Shown one piece after another: positions 8,218-17,898 of a DNA stretch of 64,000 bases. This DNA is from Candidatus Gastranaerophilales bacterium (GTDB taxonomy: Bacteria; Cyanobacteriota; Vampirovibrionia; Gastranaerophilales; Gastranaerophilaceae): the NCBI GenBank assembly GCA_947624325.1, contig CANQJT010000003.1, positions 62,001-126,000 of the forward strand, written 5' to 3'. The notes beneath the pieces were generated by a model. That model worked only from the letters and a program-made list of their open reading frames with translations. It was not told where the DNA came from and ran no database searches. The translations under genes were made by a program, and so were the position numbers. Each line of letters starts with the position of its first letter. The stretch's first letter is position 1.

Positions 8218-8279
8218 GAAACAATTATACAATATTTTTACAATTTGCAAATTTTTAATAATTTTTATTTAATTATATT

Positions 8280-8615
8280 ATGGATAAAGATTTAAATGAT
8301 AATGTAATTGATTTTTCAAAAAAATCGGTTAAGATTGAAGAAAATCTGCATAACAGTATATTCAAGGGGATTGAATATATTAAGATAACCAAAGATGAGA
8401 ACGGAAATTCATTTAAAGAAGATTCACTGATTGAGTTTGCAAAAAGAAGCTTTTATATAGTAACGGTGGTCAAAAACAGCGGTATTACTCCTGCTCTGTA
8501 TAAATATAAAGTTCCGTTTGATGTTTTGCTTGATTTTTTGAATGAGTTTAAAACTAATCCTTTATACGGAAAAATAATTGATATAGAAAGGTATATGCCT
8601 GAAGATTTGGCATAA
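8280..8615 (+). CDS. conserved-looking small protein of unknown function
   Basis: A 111-residue soluble protein without signal peptide, membrane segment or recognisable motif. The first third is polar and charged; the rest alternates short hydrophobic strands and helices (for example F-Y-I-V-T-V-V-K-N) and could form a compact alpha/beta domain. It lies between the FkbM-like gene, which points away, and the RNase E/G gene downstream on the same strand. The distance to the RNase start is 184 bases, so it is probably a separate transcript. The function is unknown. Confidence 0.55.
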   Translation: MDKDLNDNVIDFSKKSVKIEENLHNSIFKGIEYIKITKDENGNSFKEDSLIEFAKRSFYIVTVVKNSGITPALYKYKVPFDVLLDFLNEFKTNPLYGKIIDIERYMPEDLA

Positions 8616-8799
8616 TCCTAAGAAAGAGGTATTTTAAAATTTTAGAATTTGTTGTATATTAAATATGGTATATCTTAGTTTATGAAATATTCATAAAAGA
8701 GATTGTAAAACAAGTATAAAAATATTAATATAATTAATTTTCGGCAGAATTAATCTGTTTAAAACGAAATGTTGTAAAATTTTATAGAAGGAAAAAAAC
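8616..8799 (+). promoter_or_regulatory. probable promoter and leader of RNase E/G gene
   Basis: This AT-rich gap ends in an AGAAGGA ribosome site six bases before the rne start. A modest promoter can be drawn (TTGTAA at 8703, 17 bases, TAATAT at 8726). It is followed by a 7-bp inverted repeat (ATTAATT/AATTAAT, 8733-8754, loop TTCGGCAG). RNase E genes often carry structured leaders used for self-control, so the hairpin is suggestive, but the match is weak. Confidence 0.35.
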
Positions 8800-10545
8800 A
8801 TGTCAAAAGCAATAGTAGTAGCTGAGAGAGATAATATAGCGGCAGTTATTGAAGACGGAAAAATTTGTGAATTTTATGTACATAGAGGTGATGTACTTTT
8901 AAATGATGTATATCTGGCAACAGTTGATAATATTTTGCCGAGTATTGATGCGGCATTTGTAAATGTAGGCTCTGATAAAATGGGTTTCTTGCACGCAGAT
9001 GATGCCATAGGTAAGGGGACGTTAAAAGAAAAATTATCGCCCAAACAAAAAATTATTGTACAGGTTGTAAAAGAACCGGTAGGTCATAAGGGTCCGAGAG
9101 TTTCCACATTATTAAGCCTCCCCGGTCGTTTCCTTGTTTTAATGCCTCAGGAAACAGGTATTAATGTTTCAAGGAAAATTGTTTCACAAAAAGAAAGAGC
9201 AAGATTAAAATCAATAATAAGTCTTTTAAAACCGGTCGGAGTTGGGGTTATAGTAAGAACGGAAGCTGAAGGGCAATCTGATTCGGATATACAGGAAGAT
9301 ATGGAAATTCTTCTCGAAAAATGGAATACAATAGTAACTGCGGCAGAAACAAGACCGGCTCCAAGCCTGCTATACAGGGATCAAGATTTATTATACAGAG
9401 TAATGCGTGAAGCCTGCAGTGAAGATGTTGATGAAATTATTCTTGATACATCGTACGGAATGCACAGAACCCAGCAAATTCTTCAAAATTGGAATATGAA
9501 TAAAAATATAGATGTTAATGTTTATAAAGGTTCCGAAACACTTCCGGTTGCCTCAGGTATTGTAAAAGAAATAAAAGAAGCATTACAGACAAAAGTTAAC
9601 CTGCCGAGCGGAGGATATTTGTTTATACAAACAACAGAAGCTTTAACGGTTATTGATGTAAACAGCGGAAAGTTTGTAAGCTCAAATACTCAGGATGAAA
9701 CAATAGTTAAAACAAATCTTGAAGCGGTTCATGAAATAGCAAGACAGCTAAGATTAAGAAATATCGGCGGTATGGTTATTGTTGACTTTATTGATATGGC
9801 AAACAGAAGAGATAAGCTTGCCGTTATGGAAGAGCTTGAAATAGCTCTTGAAAAAGATAAAGCTAAACCTCAAGTCGGTCAGTTATCCGATTTGGGCTTG
9901 GTTGAATTAACAAGACACAGACAAGGTCAAAGCTTGGCTGAAATATTCAGTAAAAAATGTCCTCATTGCCAAGGCACAGGCTATATTGCAGATGACCTTA
10001 CTTTCTCATCCCCTGTTGCGGAAGGTGAGATAAAAGCTAAAGCTGCTAAATTAAAAATACCTGTACAACAGCTTAAAAATAAAACACCAAATTATAAACA
10101 AAATAAAGTATTTAATAACCCTAATAACAATCCTTTAAATGATAATGAACAAAATAATCAAAAACAAAATTTCAATAATAAATTCAATAAAAAACACGGC
10201 TTTAAAAATAATAATAACAAATTAGAGGATATTGAAACAAAAGAACAACTTTTGGATGAAATATCTAATATATTGGAAGAAAAGCCTTCGGAAACTCCTC
10301 AGCAGACAGAAAATGTAACGGTTATTGAAGCTCCGGTTTCAGAAGAAACTCAGGTAAAAGAAAAGAAAACTAAGAAGACGAGTGCACGCAAAAATTCAAA
10401 AAAACAAAATGAGTCTGTAACTGCTGAAAGTCAGAATGATTCTGATAAATCAGTAAAAAAAGAAACAAAGAAAAAAACAGAAAGAAAACCTTCAAAAACT
10501 AAGAAAATACAAAGTAAAAAAAGTGAAGAAATAGTTAATGTATAG
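8800..10545 (+). CDS. rne: ribonuclease E/G
   Basis: An endoribonuclease that cuts single-stranded AU-rich RNA during mRNA decay and rRNA/tRNA processing. The order is: S1 RNA-binding domain (about residues 36-110), DNase I-like catalytic domain with Asp286 in V-I-D-V-N-S-G and Asp329 in I-V-D-F-I-D-M (the magnesium-binding pair), then the zinc-link C-P-H-C at 387-390. From about residue 420 the protein turns into a disordered tail, first Asn/Gln/Lys-rich and then Lys/Glu-rich, which may bind RNA or partners. At 581 residues it is closer to cyanobacterial RNase E and RNase G than to the long E. coli enzyme. The next gene overlaps by 8 bases. Confidence 0.93.
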   Translation: MSKAIVVAERDNIAAVIEDGKICEFYVHRGDVLLNDVYLATVDNILPSIDAAFVNVGSDKMGFLHADDAIGKGTLKEKLSPKQKIIVQVVKEPVGHKGPRVSTLLSLPGRFLVLMPQETGINVSRKIVSQKERARLKSIISLLKPVGVGVIVRTEAEGQSDSDIQEDMEILLEKWNTIVTAAETRPAPSLLYRDQDLLYRVMREACSEDVDEIILDTSYGMHRTQQILQNWNMNKNIDVNVYKGSETLPVASGIVKEIKEALQTKVNLPSGGYLFIQTTEALTVIDVNSGKFVSSNTQDETIVKTNLEAVHEIARQLRLRNIGGMVIVDFIDMANRRDKLAVMEELEIALEKDKAKPQVGQLSDLGLVELTRHRQGQSLAEIFSKKCPHCQGTGYIADDLTFSSPVAEGEIKAKAAKLKIPVQQLKNKTPNYKQNKVFNNPNNNPLNDNEQNNQKQNFNNKFNKKHGFKNNNNKLEDIETKEQLLDEISNILEEKPSETPQQTENVTVIEAPVSEETQVKEKKTKKTSARKNSKKQNESVTAESQNDSDKSVKKETKKKTERKPSKTKKIQSKKSEEIVNV

Positions 10546-10975
10546 TATTTATATTGTTAATAATGATACTGATATGATGGGATTTGAACAGCCTGTTCAA
10601 GTCCCTGAGGAAACTCAGCAGGAAGTTCCTTCCGCTAATAACTATGATAATCAATCGGAAACTAATTTGCCTGCAATACCGGAGATGAATGCAGAAACTT
10701 CTGTTACAAATAATGATTTGTATACTCCTGTCAGTAAAAACCTTATTTATGGTATATCGGCAGGCATTCTTGTTTTGCTTATTCTTATTATTGTAATTGT
10801 TAAAACATTACGAAAGAAAAACAATCGCCAAACTTCCAATAAATCTTATAATAAAAATTCAATAGTTGACGAAATATTTGATTCTAATTTTAAAAATTCA
10901 AATAAAAATTTTGCAACTCCTGAAAACATAAAAAAATGTATAAGATTATTTCTCGAAAACACAAGAATAAGATGA
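10538..10975 (+). CDS. small single-pass membrane protein
   Basis: A 145-residue protein with an acidic, Pro/Gln/Glu-rich N-terminal half, one clear membrane helix (about residues 69-92, rich in Ile, Leu and Val), then a basic, Asn/Ser-rich tail. The first ATG overlaps the end of rne by 8 bases; ATGs at 10574 and 10577 are alternative starts, and none has a strong ribosome site. It could anchor RNase E or another partner to the membrane, but that rests only on adjacency. The last 30 bases overlap the convergent engB gene. Confidence 0.55.
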   Translation: MYSIYIVNNDTDMMGFEQPVQVPEETQQEVPSANNYDNQSETNLPAIPEMNAETSVTNNDLYTPVSKNLIYGISAGILVLLILIIVIVKTLRKKNNRQTSNKSYNKNSIVDEIFDSNFKNSNKNFATPENIKKCIRLFLENTRIR

Positions 10976-11542
10976 TATTATATTTTCAAGTTTTTCAATA
11001 ATTTTATCATTGTAATATTTATTTTCCTTCGTGAAAGGAAAAACTTCCATGAAAAGTTCTTTTTCTATTTTTTTACATACATTATAAATTTGTGATTTTG
11101 AAATTTGATCGACTTTTGTTACGATAGCAAAACAGGGCAAATTATTATATTTAATCCATTCCGCCATTTGTTTATCATTTTTCTGGATTTCATGCCGTGA
11201 ATCAATAAAATGAATTAAGCTTGCAATGTTTTTTCTTTTTAAAAGATAATTTTCAATATTTTTTTGCCATTGATTTTGAGTTGAACCTGAAACTTTTGCA
11301 AATCCGTAACCGGGTAAATCGGCAAATATAAAGCTTTCATTTATGTTGAACAGGTTAATAAGTTTCGTTTTTCCGGGGGTATTACTTGTTTTTGCAAGCC
11401 CTTTTATATTGACTACGGAATTTATAAAAGATGATTTTCCCACATTTGAACGGCCTATTAAAGCAAATTCAGGTAAATTTATATCGGGACACTCATTTAA
11501 TGATGGTGCGCTTATCAGAAATTTTGCTTTTGTTATTTTCAT
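10946..11542 (-). CDS. engB: ribosome biogenesis GTPase EngB (YihA/YsxC)
   Basis: A TRAFAC GTPase needed for late assembly of the large ribosomal subunit. At 198 residues it has the family length. G1 reads G-R-S-N-V-G-K-S, G3 D-L-P-G-Y-G, and G4 T-K-V-D; the conserved P-E-F-A-L-I-G-R-S-N lead-in is present. The start follows an AAAGAG site and lies inside the end of the upstream 87-residue gene (50-base overlap), so the two may be coupled. The 3' end overlaps the convergent small membrane protein gene by 30 bases. Confidence 0.93.
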   Translation of the reverse strand: MKITKAKFLISAPSLNECPDINLPEFALIGRSNVGKSSFINSVVNIKGLAKTSNTPGKTKLINLFNINESFIFADLPGYGFAKVSGSTQNQWQKNIENYLLKRKNIASLIHFIDSRHEIQKNDKQMAEWIKYNNLPCFAIVTKVDQISKSQIYNVCKKIEKELFMEVFPFTKENKYYNDKIIEKLENIISSYSCVFEK

Positions 11543-11756
11543 CTCTTTGTTTTCTTTTATAAATTACGCTTGATAATAAATTGTATACTTTCTTGTTATT
11601 GTAAACCGTTAACTGAATGTCATCATCAAAAGATATTTGAACGGGTAAATTTGGTGCAAAAATATTTGTTTCAATATGCATTATTTTTATGTCACGTTTA
11701 TGAATAATGCTCATCGGAACTGCTAAAAATAATTCAAATGTCTTTAAAATATCCAT
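11493..11756 (-). CDS. small unknown protein upstream of engB
   Basis: An 87-residue frame whose first 65 residues look protein-like (hydrophobic beta-type strands such as I-H-K-R-D-I-K-I-M-H-I) and whose C-terminal 17 residues overlap the engB start in another frame and are highly charged. There is no good ribosome site and no motif. The 50-base overlap is longer than others in the window, which lowers confidence. It may be a genuine short gene with an out-of-frame tail. Confidence 0.4.
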   Translation of the reverse strand: MDILKTFELFLAVPMSIIHKRDIKIMHIETNIFAPNLPVQISFDDDIQLTVYNNKKVYNLLSSVIYKRKQRDENNKSKISDKRTIIK

Positions 11757-11798
11757 TTTTATATGATATCAAAATATCTGTTATTTTTATATAGTTTG

Positions 11799-13544
11799 TT
11801 AATTAATTTGACGGCTTAGTTTTTCAATTCTCATTTTTGCATTATTAAGTCTTTCACTTTCACCGTAGTCATCTTCAGGAAGATTTTCCACATATTTCTT
11901 ATAGTATTCAAGTGCGTTTTGTCCTTCCGATAAATTATCAAAGGCAACACCCAAATAATAATATGCCGGCAGATTGTTTTTATCCAATTCAATCGCTTTA
12001 TAAAACAGGGCAGTAGATGCTGCATAATTATTCATTGCTATATAAATTAACCCTTTATAATAGAATAGTACGGAGTTTTTACCGTCAATAGCAATTGCCT
12101 CATTTACAAGTTTCATTGCTTCTTGAAAATTTTGCTGTTCCAATAAAGAGTTGATTTTGCTTATATATGTATCAGCTTCCTTTTTATTAACTGCATCTGA
12201 TAAAGTAAGTGAATATTTATGTTCGGGATTGATTTTAAGTGCTTTAGAAATATATTTTCTTGAACTTTCAATATCATTTTCTTTGTAAAAAACAAAAGCA
12301 AAATAATAAAATACATCAGGGTTATCAGGGTATAAAGACATTGCTTTATTTAAAAGTTCCAGAGCTTTTTGTTTATTGTTTAAAAAATAATTAGCTCTTG
12401 CCATACCAAGAATTACATATAAATTTTCTTGATTTGAGGCTTCTAAAACACTTAGCGCCTGTTCATACAAATTGTTATTCATTAAAGCATCCGCTTCTTT
12501 TACGGGCTCATCAGATAACTTTGCAAGCATTACATTATATTTCGCAATGTCTTCATTGTTGTCGGCTTTATCTCTTACCGTTTTTAAAATATCATAACAA
12601 TCTTTTAAGTTACCTTCTTTCATATAAATTTCAGATAAAATGATATAACCTTCAGCATTTTCGGGGTATAATTTTATCATTTTTTGAGCATATGCTTTTG
12701 CATCAGGAGTATTACTATTTTTCATAAGTAATTCGGCAAGTTTTTTGTATGAAATTTCTTCTTTGCCTGTATTTTCAGGATATAGTTTCTTTAAAAGCTC
12801 TTTTTCGTTTGTATTGGTTGCTGAAAGCAAATTATACAGCATATATTTTACATCTTCATCATCAGGGACTGCTTGTGATAATATAATAAGCTCCTTTTGT
12901 GCATTTTCTTTTTGATTTGTCTGTAATAAATATACGGCTTTTAATTTCCTTAATTGCATATTGGAAGGATTTACATTTAAAATCTTGTCGGCAAGAACAA
13001 TGGCTTCATTATAATTTTCTGTTGTGTTAAATACTTCTTTAAAAGTTTCAATAAACATATTGCCAGATGAAGCAGAAACCAAATATTCCTGAGCTTTTTT
13101 GTTATTTTTTAAAATTAAATTAATTAATACCAAATTAATATTTAAATCTGCATTTTTATTGTATTTTGCAAGTTTTTCGGCAGACTTTTCCACATCTGAC
13201 AATTCATTTAAAATACTTTCATTTAATTTATTTCTTTTGGATAAATTATTTAAAAATGTTAGTTCTTTATATGCATTATCGTATTGATTTGCTTTTAAAT
13301 ATAAATCAATTAACGGTACATATAAATCGTATTCTGAAGGAGCTTGAGATATTTTATTTTTAAGCTCGTTAATTGCGGAAGTATAAGAAACTTTTTCATC
13401 ATCTTCTTTATCATTTTTAAAGATAATATTGGAAGATTGAATAGCGGAACGTCCCTTGGTATTAGAAGGCTGAATTATTGAATCTGCGAGACTGATTCCT
13501 CCGATTGAATATATAATAAGTAAAACTAATAATTTTGTTTTCAT
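11799..13544 (-). CDS. exported tetratricopeptide-repeat protein
   Basis: A 581-residue protein with an N-terminal signal peptide (M-K-T-K, hydrophobic core, then S-L-A-D). The rest is a long array of TPR helices: successive 34-residue units with A-x-x-x-L-x-K-A-L-x-I-x-P signatures, strongest from about residue 370 to the end. TPR superhelices bind peptides or other proteins, here in the periplasm. No catalytic domain is visible. It lies directly downstream of the TpsA-like exoprotein gene on the same strand but behind a strong terminator, so it is probably expressed separately. A role in envelope or exoprotein handling is possible but inferred. Confidence 0.82.
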   Translation of the reverse strand: MKTKLLVLLIIYSIGGISLADSIIQPSNTKGRSAIQSSNIIFKNDKEDDEKVSYTSAINELKNKISQAPSEYDLYVPLIDLYLKANQYDNAYKELTFLNNLSKRNKLNESILNELSDVEKSAEKLAKYNKNADLNINLVLINLILKNNKKAQEYLVSASSGNMFIETFKEVFNTTENYNEAIVLADKILNVNPSNMQLRKLKAVYLLQTNQKENAQKELIILSQAVPDDEDVKYMLYNLLSATNTNEKELLKKLYPENTGKEEISYKKLAELLMKNSNTPDAKAYAQKMIKLYPENAEGYIILSEIYMKEGNLKDCYDILKTVRDKADNNEDIAKYNVMLAKLSDEPVKEADALMNNNLYEQALSVLEASNQENLYVILGMARANYFLNNKQKALELLNKAMSLYPDNPDVFYYFAFVFYKENDIESSRKYISKALKINPEHKYSLTLSDAVNKKEADTYISKINSLLEQQNFQEAMKLVNEAIAIDGKNSVLFYYKGLIYIAMNNYAASTALFYKAIELDKNNLPAYYYLGVAFDNLSEGQNALEYYKKYVENLPEDDYGESERLNNAKMRIEKLSRQIN

Positions 13545-13600
13545 AAAATATAAAATAATCCCAAAAATATCTTAAGATTAAATGAACATGAAGTCAAACA

Positions 13601-13633
13601 AAAAGAGGAACTTTTTTGAAGTTCCTCTTTTTA
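13601..13633 (-). terminator. intrinsic terminator of the TpsA-like gene
   Basis: A perfect 12-bp stem (AAAGAGGAACTT with AAGTTCCTCTTT, loop of five bases) followed by a T run on the minus strand, 19 bases beyond the exoprotein stop. The flanking A run on the other side means it could also act on plus-strand transcripts. Confidence 0.88.
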
Positions 13634-13651
13634 TATTGGTTGCTTTATTTA

Positions 13652-15625
13652 TTATTCTTCTTCGTCATCTTCAACGATTTCGATTTGACTAGCTGCTGCG
13701 AATACATCCACTAAAGCTGTTTTGTTATTTGTAATATTGTTATTAACTTTAATTGATTCAGGTTGACGAGGCATTTTGTTTAACATTGCAGCTTGGTCAT
13801 CGTTTACATTTGGTGCCTGTGCTACTGTTGCAGGTACAACCGGATCAGTAGATGCTTGAGCAGGTCTTGGGTTGATTAATAAGATTTTTTCTTGACCGTT
13901 ACCGTATTGAATGTGATGTCTTAAGTTATCTTTTCCATCATTGATTGGAGTATCGGATGCTGTAACTTCATAGCTGTCAGATTTTGTATTTGAAGTAAAT
14001 TTACCGTTAGCTACATAGATGTAAGATCTTTCGCTGTTATCACCGGGGATTTTTTCTTCTGTTGTATAAGGAAGACCTGCGATAACTTTGTCTGCGTTAA
14101 TGGTCATATCACCTTGTTTAGCAACTAATCTTGATACTGATAATGTTCCGTCTGTAGTAATTGTTACATTGTTTTCAGCTTCAGCAACTAAACCCTTTTC
14201 TCTGACTCCGACATTTGCAAGAGTTGCATTGATATCGTTGCCTGCATATAAGTTGGTTTGGCTGTTTTTAACATCAGCATTACCTTTAACATCTTTAGCT
14301 GCTCTTAAAGTGATTTTACCGTTATTACCTGTTTCTAATACTGCTTTATCAGAAACAACATTACCTGTTTTAGCTTCTGCATTGATGTTGCCTGATGCTT
14401 TAACTGTAGCACCTGAGAACCAAACATCTCCGCCGTTTATTGTTACATTTTTACCTGTAATTGTAGAGTTTCCTCTTTTTTGGTTTTGTACGGAAGCAAT
14501 TCTTCCTGCATTTAATGTAACATCGTTTCCTGCTGTAAGTTTAGAACCGTCAACAACTATATCATTGTTGCTGGATGAAATTTTTATATCACCTTCGGCA
14601 TTTAAGTCTGAACTTCCGACAGAAACCTTTTTACCTGCTTTGATTACGATATTTGCATCTTCTGCAGCTGCTCCGTCTTCTCTTACTGTTGTTAATTTTG
14701 AATTATCAACAATAACTTTATTATTTGCAATTAACCAAATGTTACCGTCATTACCTTTTTGAGCTTTAACTGCTTTTAAATTAGCGCCGTTAACATTTAA
14801 ATCACTGTCGTTATGTTTTGAATAATTTCTTACGTCAATGTTTCCTGATGTAATTTCACCGTTGATACCGATGTGCATTTGATCATTTGATGTTTTGAAA
14901 GCCGTAATTTCATCTACTGCACCTTGATCATAGAATTGGAAAGTAACACCATCAGCTGTAACAATTTTAACTTTACTCATGGAATCTGCATTGTCGCCGT
15001 ATGGCATGTTAAAGTTTTTATTAACATTTGTAGTAAGTTTAGAACCTTTATATACATCTACATTTTTAGCAAAGAAGTTAATTGCTTTATCACCATAAAT
15101 TTCAGCGCCTTCCAAAACTTTTATATCACCTGAAGGGTTATTAAGAACTAATTGTTTTTTAGCTGCATCCCAAGTACCATCTGATGCTGCAACTGTTAAT
15201 GAATTTAAGTTAACATTTGCAGTATCGCCAAATAATACACCGTTAGGGTTGAGTAAGAATACTTTACTTGAACCTGCAAAGTCACAACCGGGGCAGTTTG
15301 ATGATTTTGTAATGCTGCCGTAAATATTTGAAATGCCGCCTGCTGCATTAACATGGTTTACTGTTGTTTGGTTGTAGTTTGAAAATTCAAAGTTTACATG
15401 TCCGTTTTTACCGACATTAAAACTGTCCCAATAACCTTCAGCAACTCCGCCGACAGTACCTGTTGTATTTTTAACATTCATATCTGTTGCAGTTTTGCTT
15501 TCAATGTCCATTCCGGAACCATGATTAAATTGAGGCATCGCATTTTCTGCGAGTGCAAAAGCCGGTGCTGCTGATGTAACAGCTAAAATACCGATTGCGA
15601 TTGTTGAACTTAATAATTTTTTCAT
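13652..15625 (-). CDS. two-partner secretion exoprotein (TpsA-like, haemagglutination activity domain)
   Basis: A 657-residue secreted protein. A signal peptide covers about residues 1-26 (ending A-F-A-L-A). The TPS recognition domain follows, with the diagnostic N-P-N-G-V-L-F-G at 126-133, and then a beta-helix of short repeats in which N-I, D-V and G-N-D-I/V-T motifs recur every 18-22 residues. The C-terminus is a short linker and an acidic tail (D-D-E-E-E). TpsA proteins cross the outer membrane through a TpsB pore, which is encoded divergently at 16098. It is far shorter than filamentous haemagglutinins and has no visible toxin or adhesin module, so it may be a plain surface fibre. Strong AAGGAAG ribosome site; terminator immediately downstream. 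Confidence 0.9.
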   Translation of the reverse strand: MKKLLSSTIAIGILAVTSAAPAFALAENAMPQFNHGSGMDIESKTATDMNVKNTTGTVGGVAEGYWDSFNVGKNGHVNFEFSNYNQTTVNHVNAAGGISNIYGSITKSSNCPGCDFAGSSKVFLLNPNGVLFGDTANVNLNSLTVAASDGTWDAAKKQLVLNNPSGDIKVLEGAEIYGDKAINFFAKNVDVYKGSKLTTNVNKNFNMPYGDNADSMSKVKIVTADGVTFQFYDQGAVDEITAFKTSNDQMHIGINGEITSGNIDVRNYSKHNDSDLNVNGANLKAVKAQKGNDGNIWLIANNKVIVDNSKLTTVREDGAAAEDANIVIKAGKKVSVGSSDLNAEGDIKISSSNNDIVVDGSKLTAGNDVTLNAGRIASVQNQKRGNSTITGKNVTINGGDVWFSGATVKASGNINAEAKTGNVVSDKAVLETGNNGKITLRAAKDVKGNADVKNSQTNLYAGNDINATLANVGVREKGLVAEAENNVTITTDGTLSVSRLVAKQGDMTINADKVIAGLPYTTEEKIPGDNSERSYIYVANGKFTSNTKSDSYEVTASDTPINDGKDNLRHHIQYGNGQEKILLINPRPAQASTDPVVPATVAQAPNVNDDQAAMLNKMPRQPESIKVNNNITNNKTALVDVFAAASQIEIVEDDEEE

Positions 15626-16097
15626 GTTTTCTTCCTTTATATTAAATAGTTATCTTTTATTGTTTGTGTATTAAATCTAAGTACTCTGAAAAAAAAAATT
15701 GCTATCTTTTAGATCCTTTGTTACGAATTGTTTTAAAATTTCAAGCCTCGTTAAAAAATAAATTACATTCTATATATACTATATAAAAAATTTAAAGTCT
15801 GATAAATTTACTTTTTTAACCTTTTTTGTAAAGAATTCTTTACAAACTTATATACTGTTAAATTTGCTATATTTATAACAATTTTATCAATAATAATTTG
15901 AAAAAAACAATTGTAAAGATATGTTATAAATTAAATAATAACCTCGCAAATTATATTATGTTTATTTTTCATATGTTTGAATTATGTTTTCCTTGGGAAA
16001 GATAGTATAATATTAAAGTAAAGTTATATTATTTTATTTTTTCTATAGTATCATATAAAATATAATTATAAGTACAATGTATATAGAGAGCGGAACA
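15626..16097. promoter_or_regulatory. divergent control region between TpsA- and TpsB-like genes
   Basis: About 470 non-coding bases between the two secretion genes, strongly AT-rich. A perfect -10 (TATAAT at 16006-16011) points toward the TpsB-like gene but lacks a good -35. The minus-strand side has an AAGGAAG ribosome site and an A/T-rich leader. No RNA gene or repeat is seen. The unusual length for this compact genome suggests regulated expression of the pair. Confidence 0.45.
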
Positions 16098-17879
16098 ATG
16101 AAAAAATCATTATTAAAAACATCACTGTTATGTGCATCATTAATGTTTGGATTATATGCTTTTGCAGATCCTATTCCATCGAATATTCCGTCAAATGTCG
16201 GCGGATATGATGCAGGGTTAATCGATAACAGTAACTTTATTCAGCGCAGGGAATATGAAGCAAAAACAAAACAAGAGGAAACAAAAGATCCTGCGGTTAT
16301 TGAAGCTGATATCCAAAAGAAGATGGATTTGCTTAACACAGAACAAGTTTCTTTTAAATTAAAGAAAATTAACATTACGGGAAATACGGCTTTCCCTACT
16401 TATGTATTAATGAGATTGGTTGACTTTAAAATCGGTCAGGAAGTTACTATTAATGACCTTATTATGTCAGCTAACGAAATTACCGACTACTATCAGGGAA
16501 AAGGTTATGTTTCAACAATAGCTTACCTGCCTCCTCAAAAAGTAGAAAACGGCGAAATTGAAATTAAAATCTTAGAAGGTAAATATGGTAACGTTCAAAT
16601 TAACCCGGGTAAATGGGAACGTTCTTCTTACCTGAATAAACATTACTTAGATGATAATAACATTCAACCTAATAAAGTTTTAAATGTTAAAGATGTTCGT
16701 AATGCTTTAACCGAAATGACCACGGAAGAATACATGAAAGGTTCCGTATCATTTGCAGATAACGAAGAATCAGAAGAATTTTCCGATGTTACTTTGGATG
16801 TTAAAGACAGATTTCCGTTAAACTTTGACTTAAGATATGATAATCAGGGAAGAGAATCTATCGGTACTCAAAGAGGTGTTTTATATGCCGGTTTACATGA
16901 TGTAACAGGTCATGGTGATACTTTAATGGGTACGGTTGCATTATCTCAAAGATCATTTGGTGCAGGCGGTATTTATTCTGTTCCGATTGCTAAAAATGAT
17001 ACAAGATTAAACCTCGGTTATTCATATTCTTATGTAAGATTAGGTAAGGCTCTCAAAGAGTTCGGCATCCGTGGTGAATCACATGATGTATTCCTTGGAG
17101 TATCAAGAAGATTAGCTAAAGGTGAAGATTACAGATTATACGGTGACATTACTTTAGATTTACGTAATACTGAAACTTTCACAAAAAGTGCTGATTATTC
17201 CTTCCTTAATCCATACTTAAGCGATTACAGATCAAGAGTTTTAAGAGGCAGCTTAACTGATATTAAAGATGATTACTACGGCAGATGGTTATTTAACGGA
17301 ACTGTATCAGGCGGTATTCCTATAGATGCATCCGATTATAATAAAGCAAGAAATATGTCAAGCAATAACTTTGTTAAAGTTAATGCAAGTGCTGCAAGAT
17401 TACAGGTATTACCTAAAAATCAGTTAATGTTATTACAAGTTAACGGGCAATACGCAAACAGACACCTCTGGGCTTCAGAAGCTATGCAAATTGGTGGTAT
17501 CGCATCAGTTAGAGGTTATGATGAAGGCTTCTTCATTGGTGATTACGGTATGAATGCAAGCTTTGAATACAGGTTCCCGATTCCGGGCTTCAGAGCTTTA
17601 TTACCCGAAAAATATAAATTTATCAGTGACAGCATTCAGCTTGCAGGTTTCTATGATATTGGCTGGATTGGTAACAGATTCCAATGGTCTGATGTTGACT
17701 CAAGCCACTCTCAATACTTAATGAGTTTTGGTCCCGGTATTATTGTTAAACTTACTAAATATATTTCAGCTAACATGTATTGGGGCTTCCCAATCGGCAG
17801 AAGATATGCAGACTATGCTAATAACTGGGACAGAGATACTGCAAGATTCCACTTTACAATTACTTCAAACATTCTGTAA
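16098..17879 (+). CDS. two-partner secretion outer-membrane transporter (TpsB, ShlB/FhaC/HecB family)
   Basis: An outer-membrane pore that exports a TpsA partner. I choose the ATG at 16098, behind an AGAGCGGA site, because it opens a clean signal peptide (M-K-K-S-L-L-K, ending Y-A-F-A-D); 16077 would add seven poor residues. The mature protein begins with a helix-like linker. One or two POTRA domains follow (about residues 75-220; I-N-I-T-G-N-T-A-F-P is the typical opening). The rest is a C-terminal beta barrel carrying the family V-R-G-Y motif at 471-474 and a terminal aromatic-rich strand. It is 593 residues long, as expected. The likely substrate is the TpsA-like protein encoded divergently. 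Confidence 0.92.
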   Translation: MKKSLLKTSLLCASLMFGLYAFADPIPSNIPSNVGGYDAGLIDNSNFIQRREYEAKTKQEETKDPAVIEADIQKKMDLLNTEQVSFKLKKINITGNTAFPTYVLMRLVDFKIGQEVTINDLIMSANEITDYYQGKGYVSTIAYLPPQKVENGEIEIKILEGKYGNVQINPGKWERSSYLNKHYLDDNNIQPNKVLNVKDVRNALTEMTTEEYMKGSVSFADNEESEEFSDVTLDVKDRFPLNFDLRYDNQGRESIGTQRGVLYAGLHDVTGHGDTLMGTVALSQRSFGAGGIYSVPIAKNDTRLNLGYSYSYVRLGKALKEFGIRGESHDVFLGVSRRLAKGEDYRLYGDITLDLRNTETFTKSADYSFLNPYLSDYRSRVLRGSLTDIKDDYYGRWLFNGTVSGGIPIDASDYNKARNMSSNNFVKVNASAARLQVLPKNQLMLLQVNGQYANRHLWASEAMQIGGIASVRGYDEGFFIGDYGMNASFEYRFPIPGFRALLPEKYKFISDSIQLAGFYDIGWIGNRFQWSDVDSSHSQYLMSFGPGIIVKLTKYISANMYWGFPIGRRYADYANNWDRDTARFHFTITSNIL

Positions 17880-17898
17880 TGCTGGTATAACAAATATA

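Noticed and set aside
13099-13363. Short plus-strand frames inside the TPR gene
   Set aside because: Antisense shadows of a helical Lys/Asn-rich protein; no motif.
14088-14762. 224-residue plus-strand frame inside the TpsA-like gene
   Set aside because: It is antisense to a well-supported repetitive gene with signal peptide and terminator, and its composition is biased by the repeats of the coding strand.
15961-16011. Full promoter for the TpsB-like gene
   Set aside because: TATAAT at 16006 is perfect but the best -35 candidates are 23 bases away or do not resemble TTGACA, so I list only a control region.
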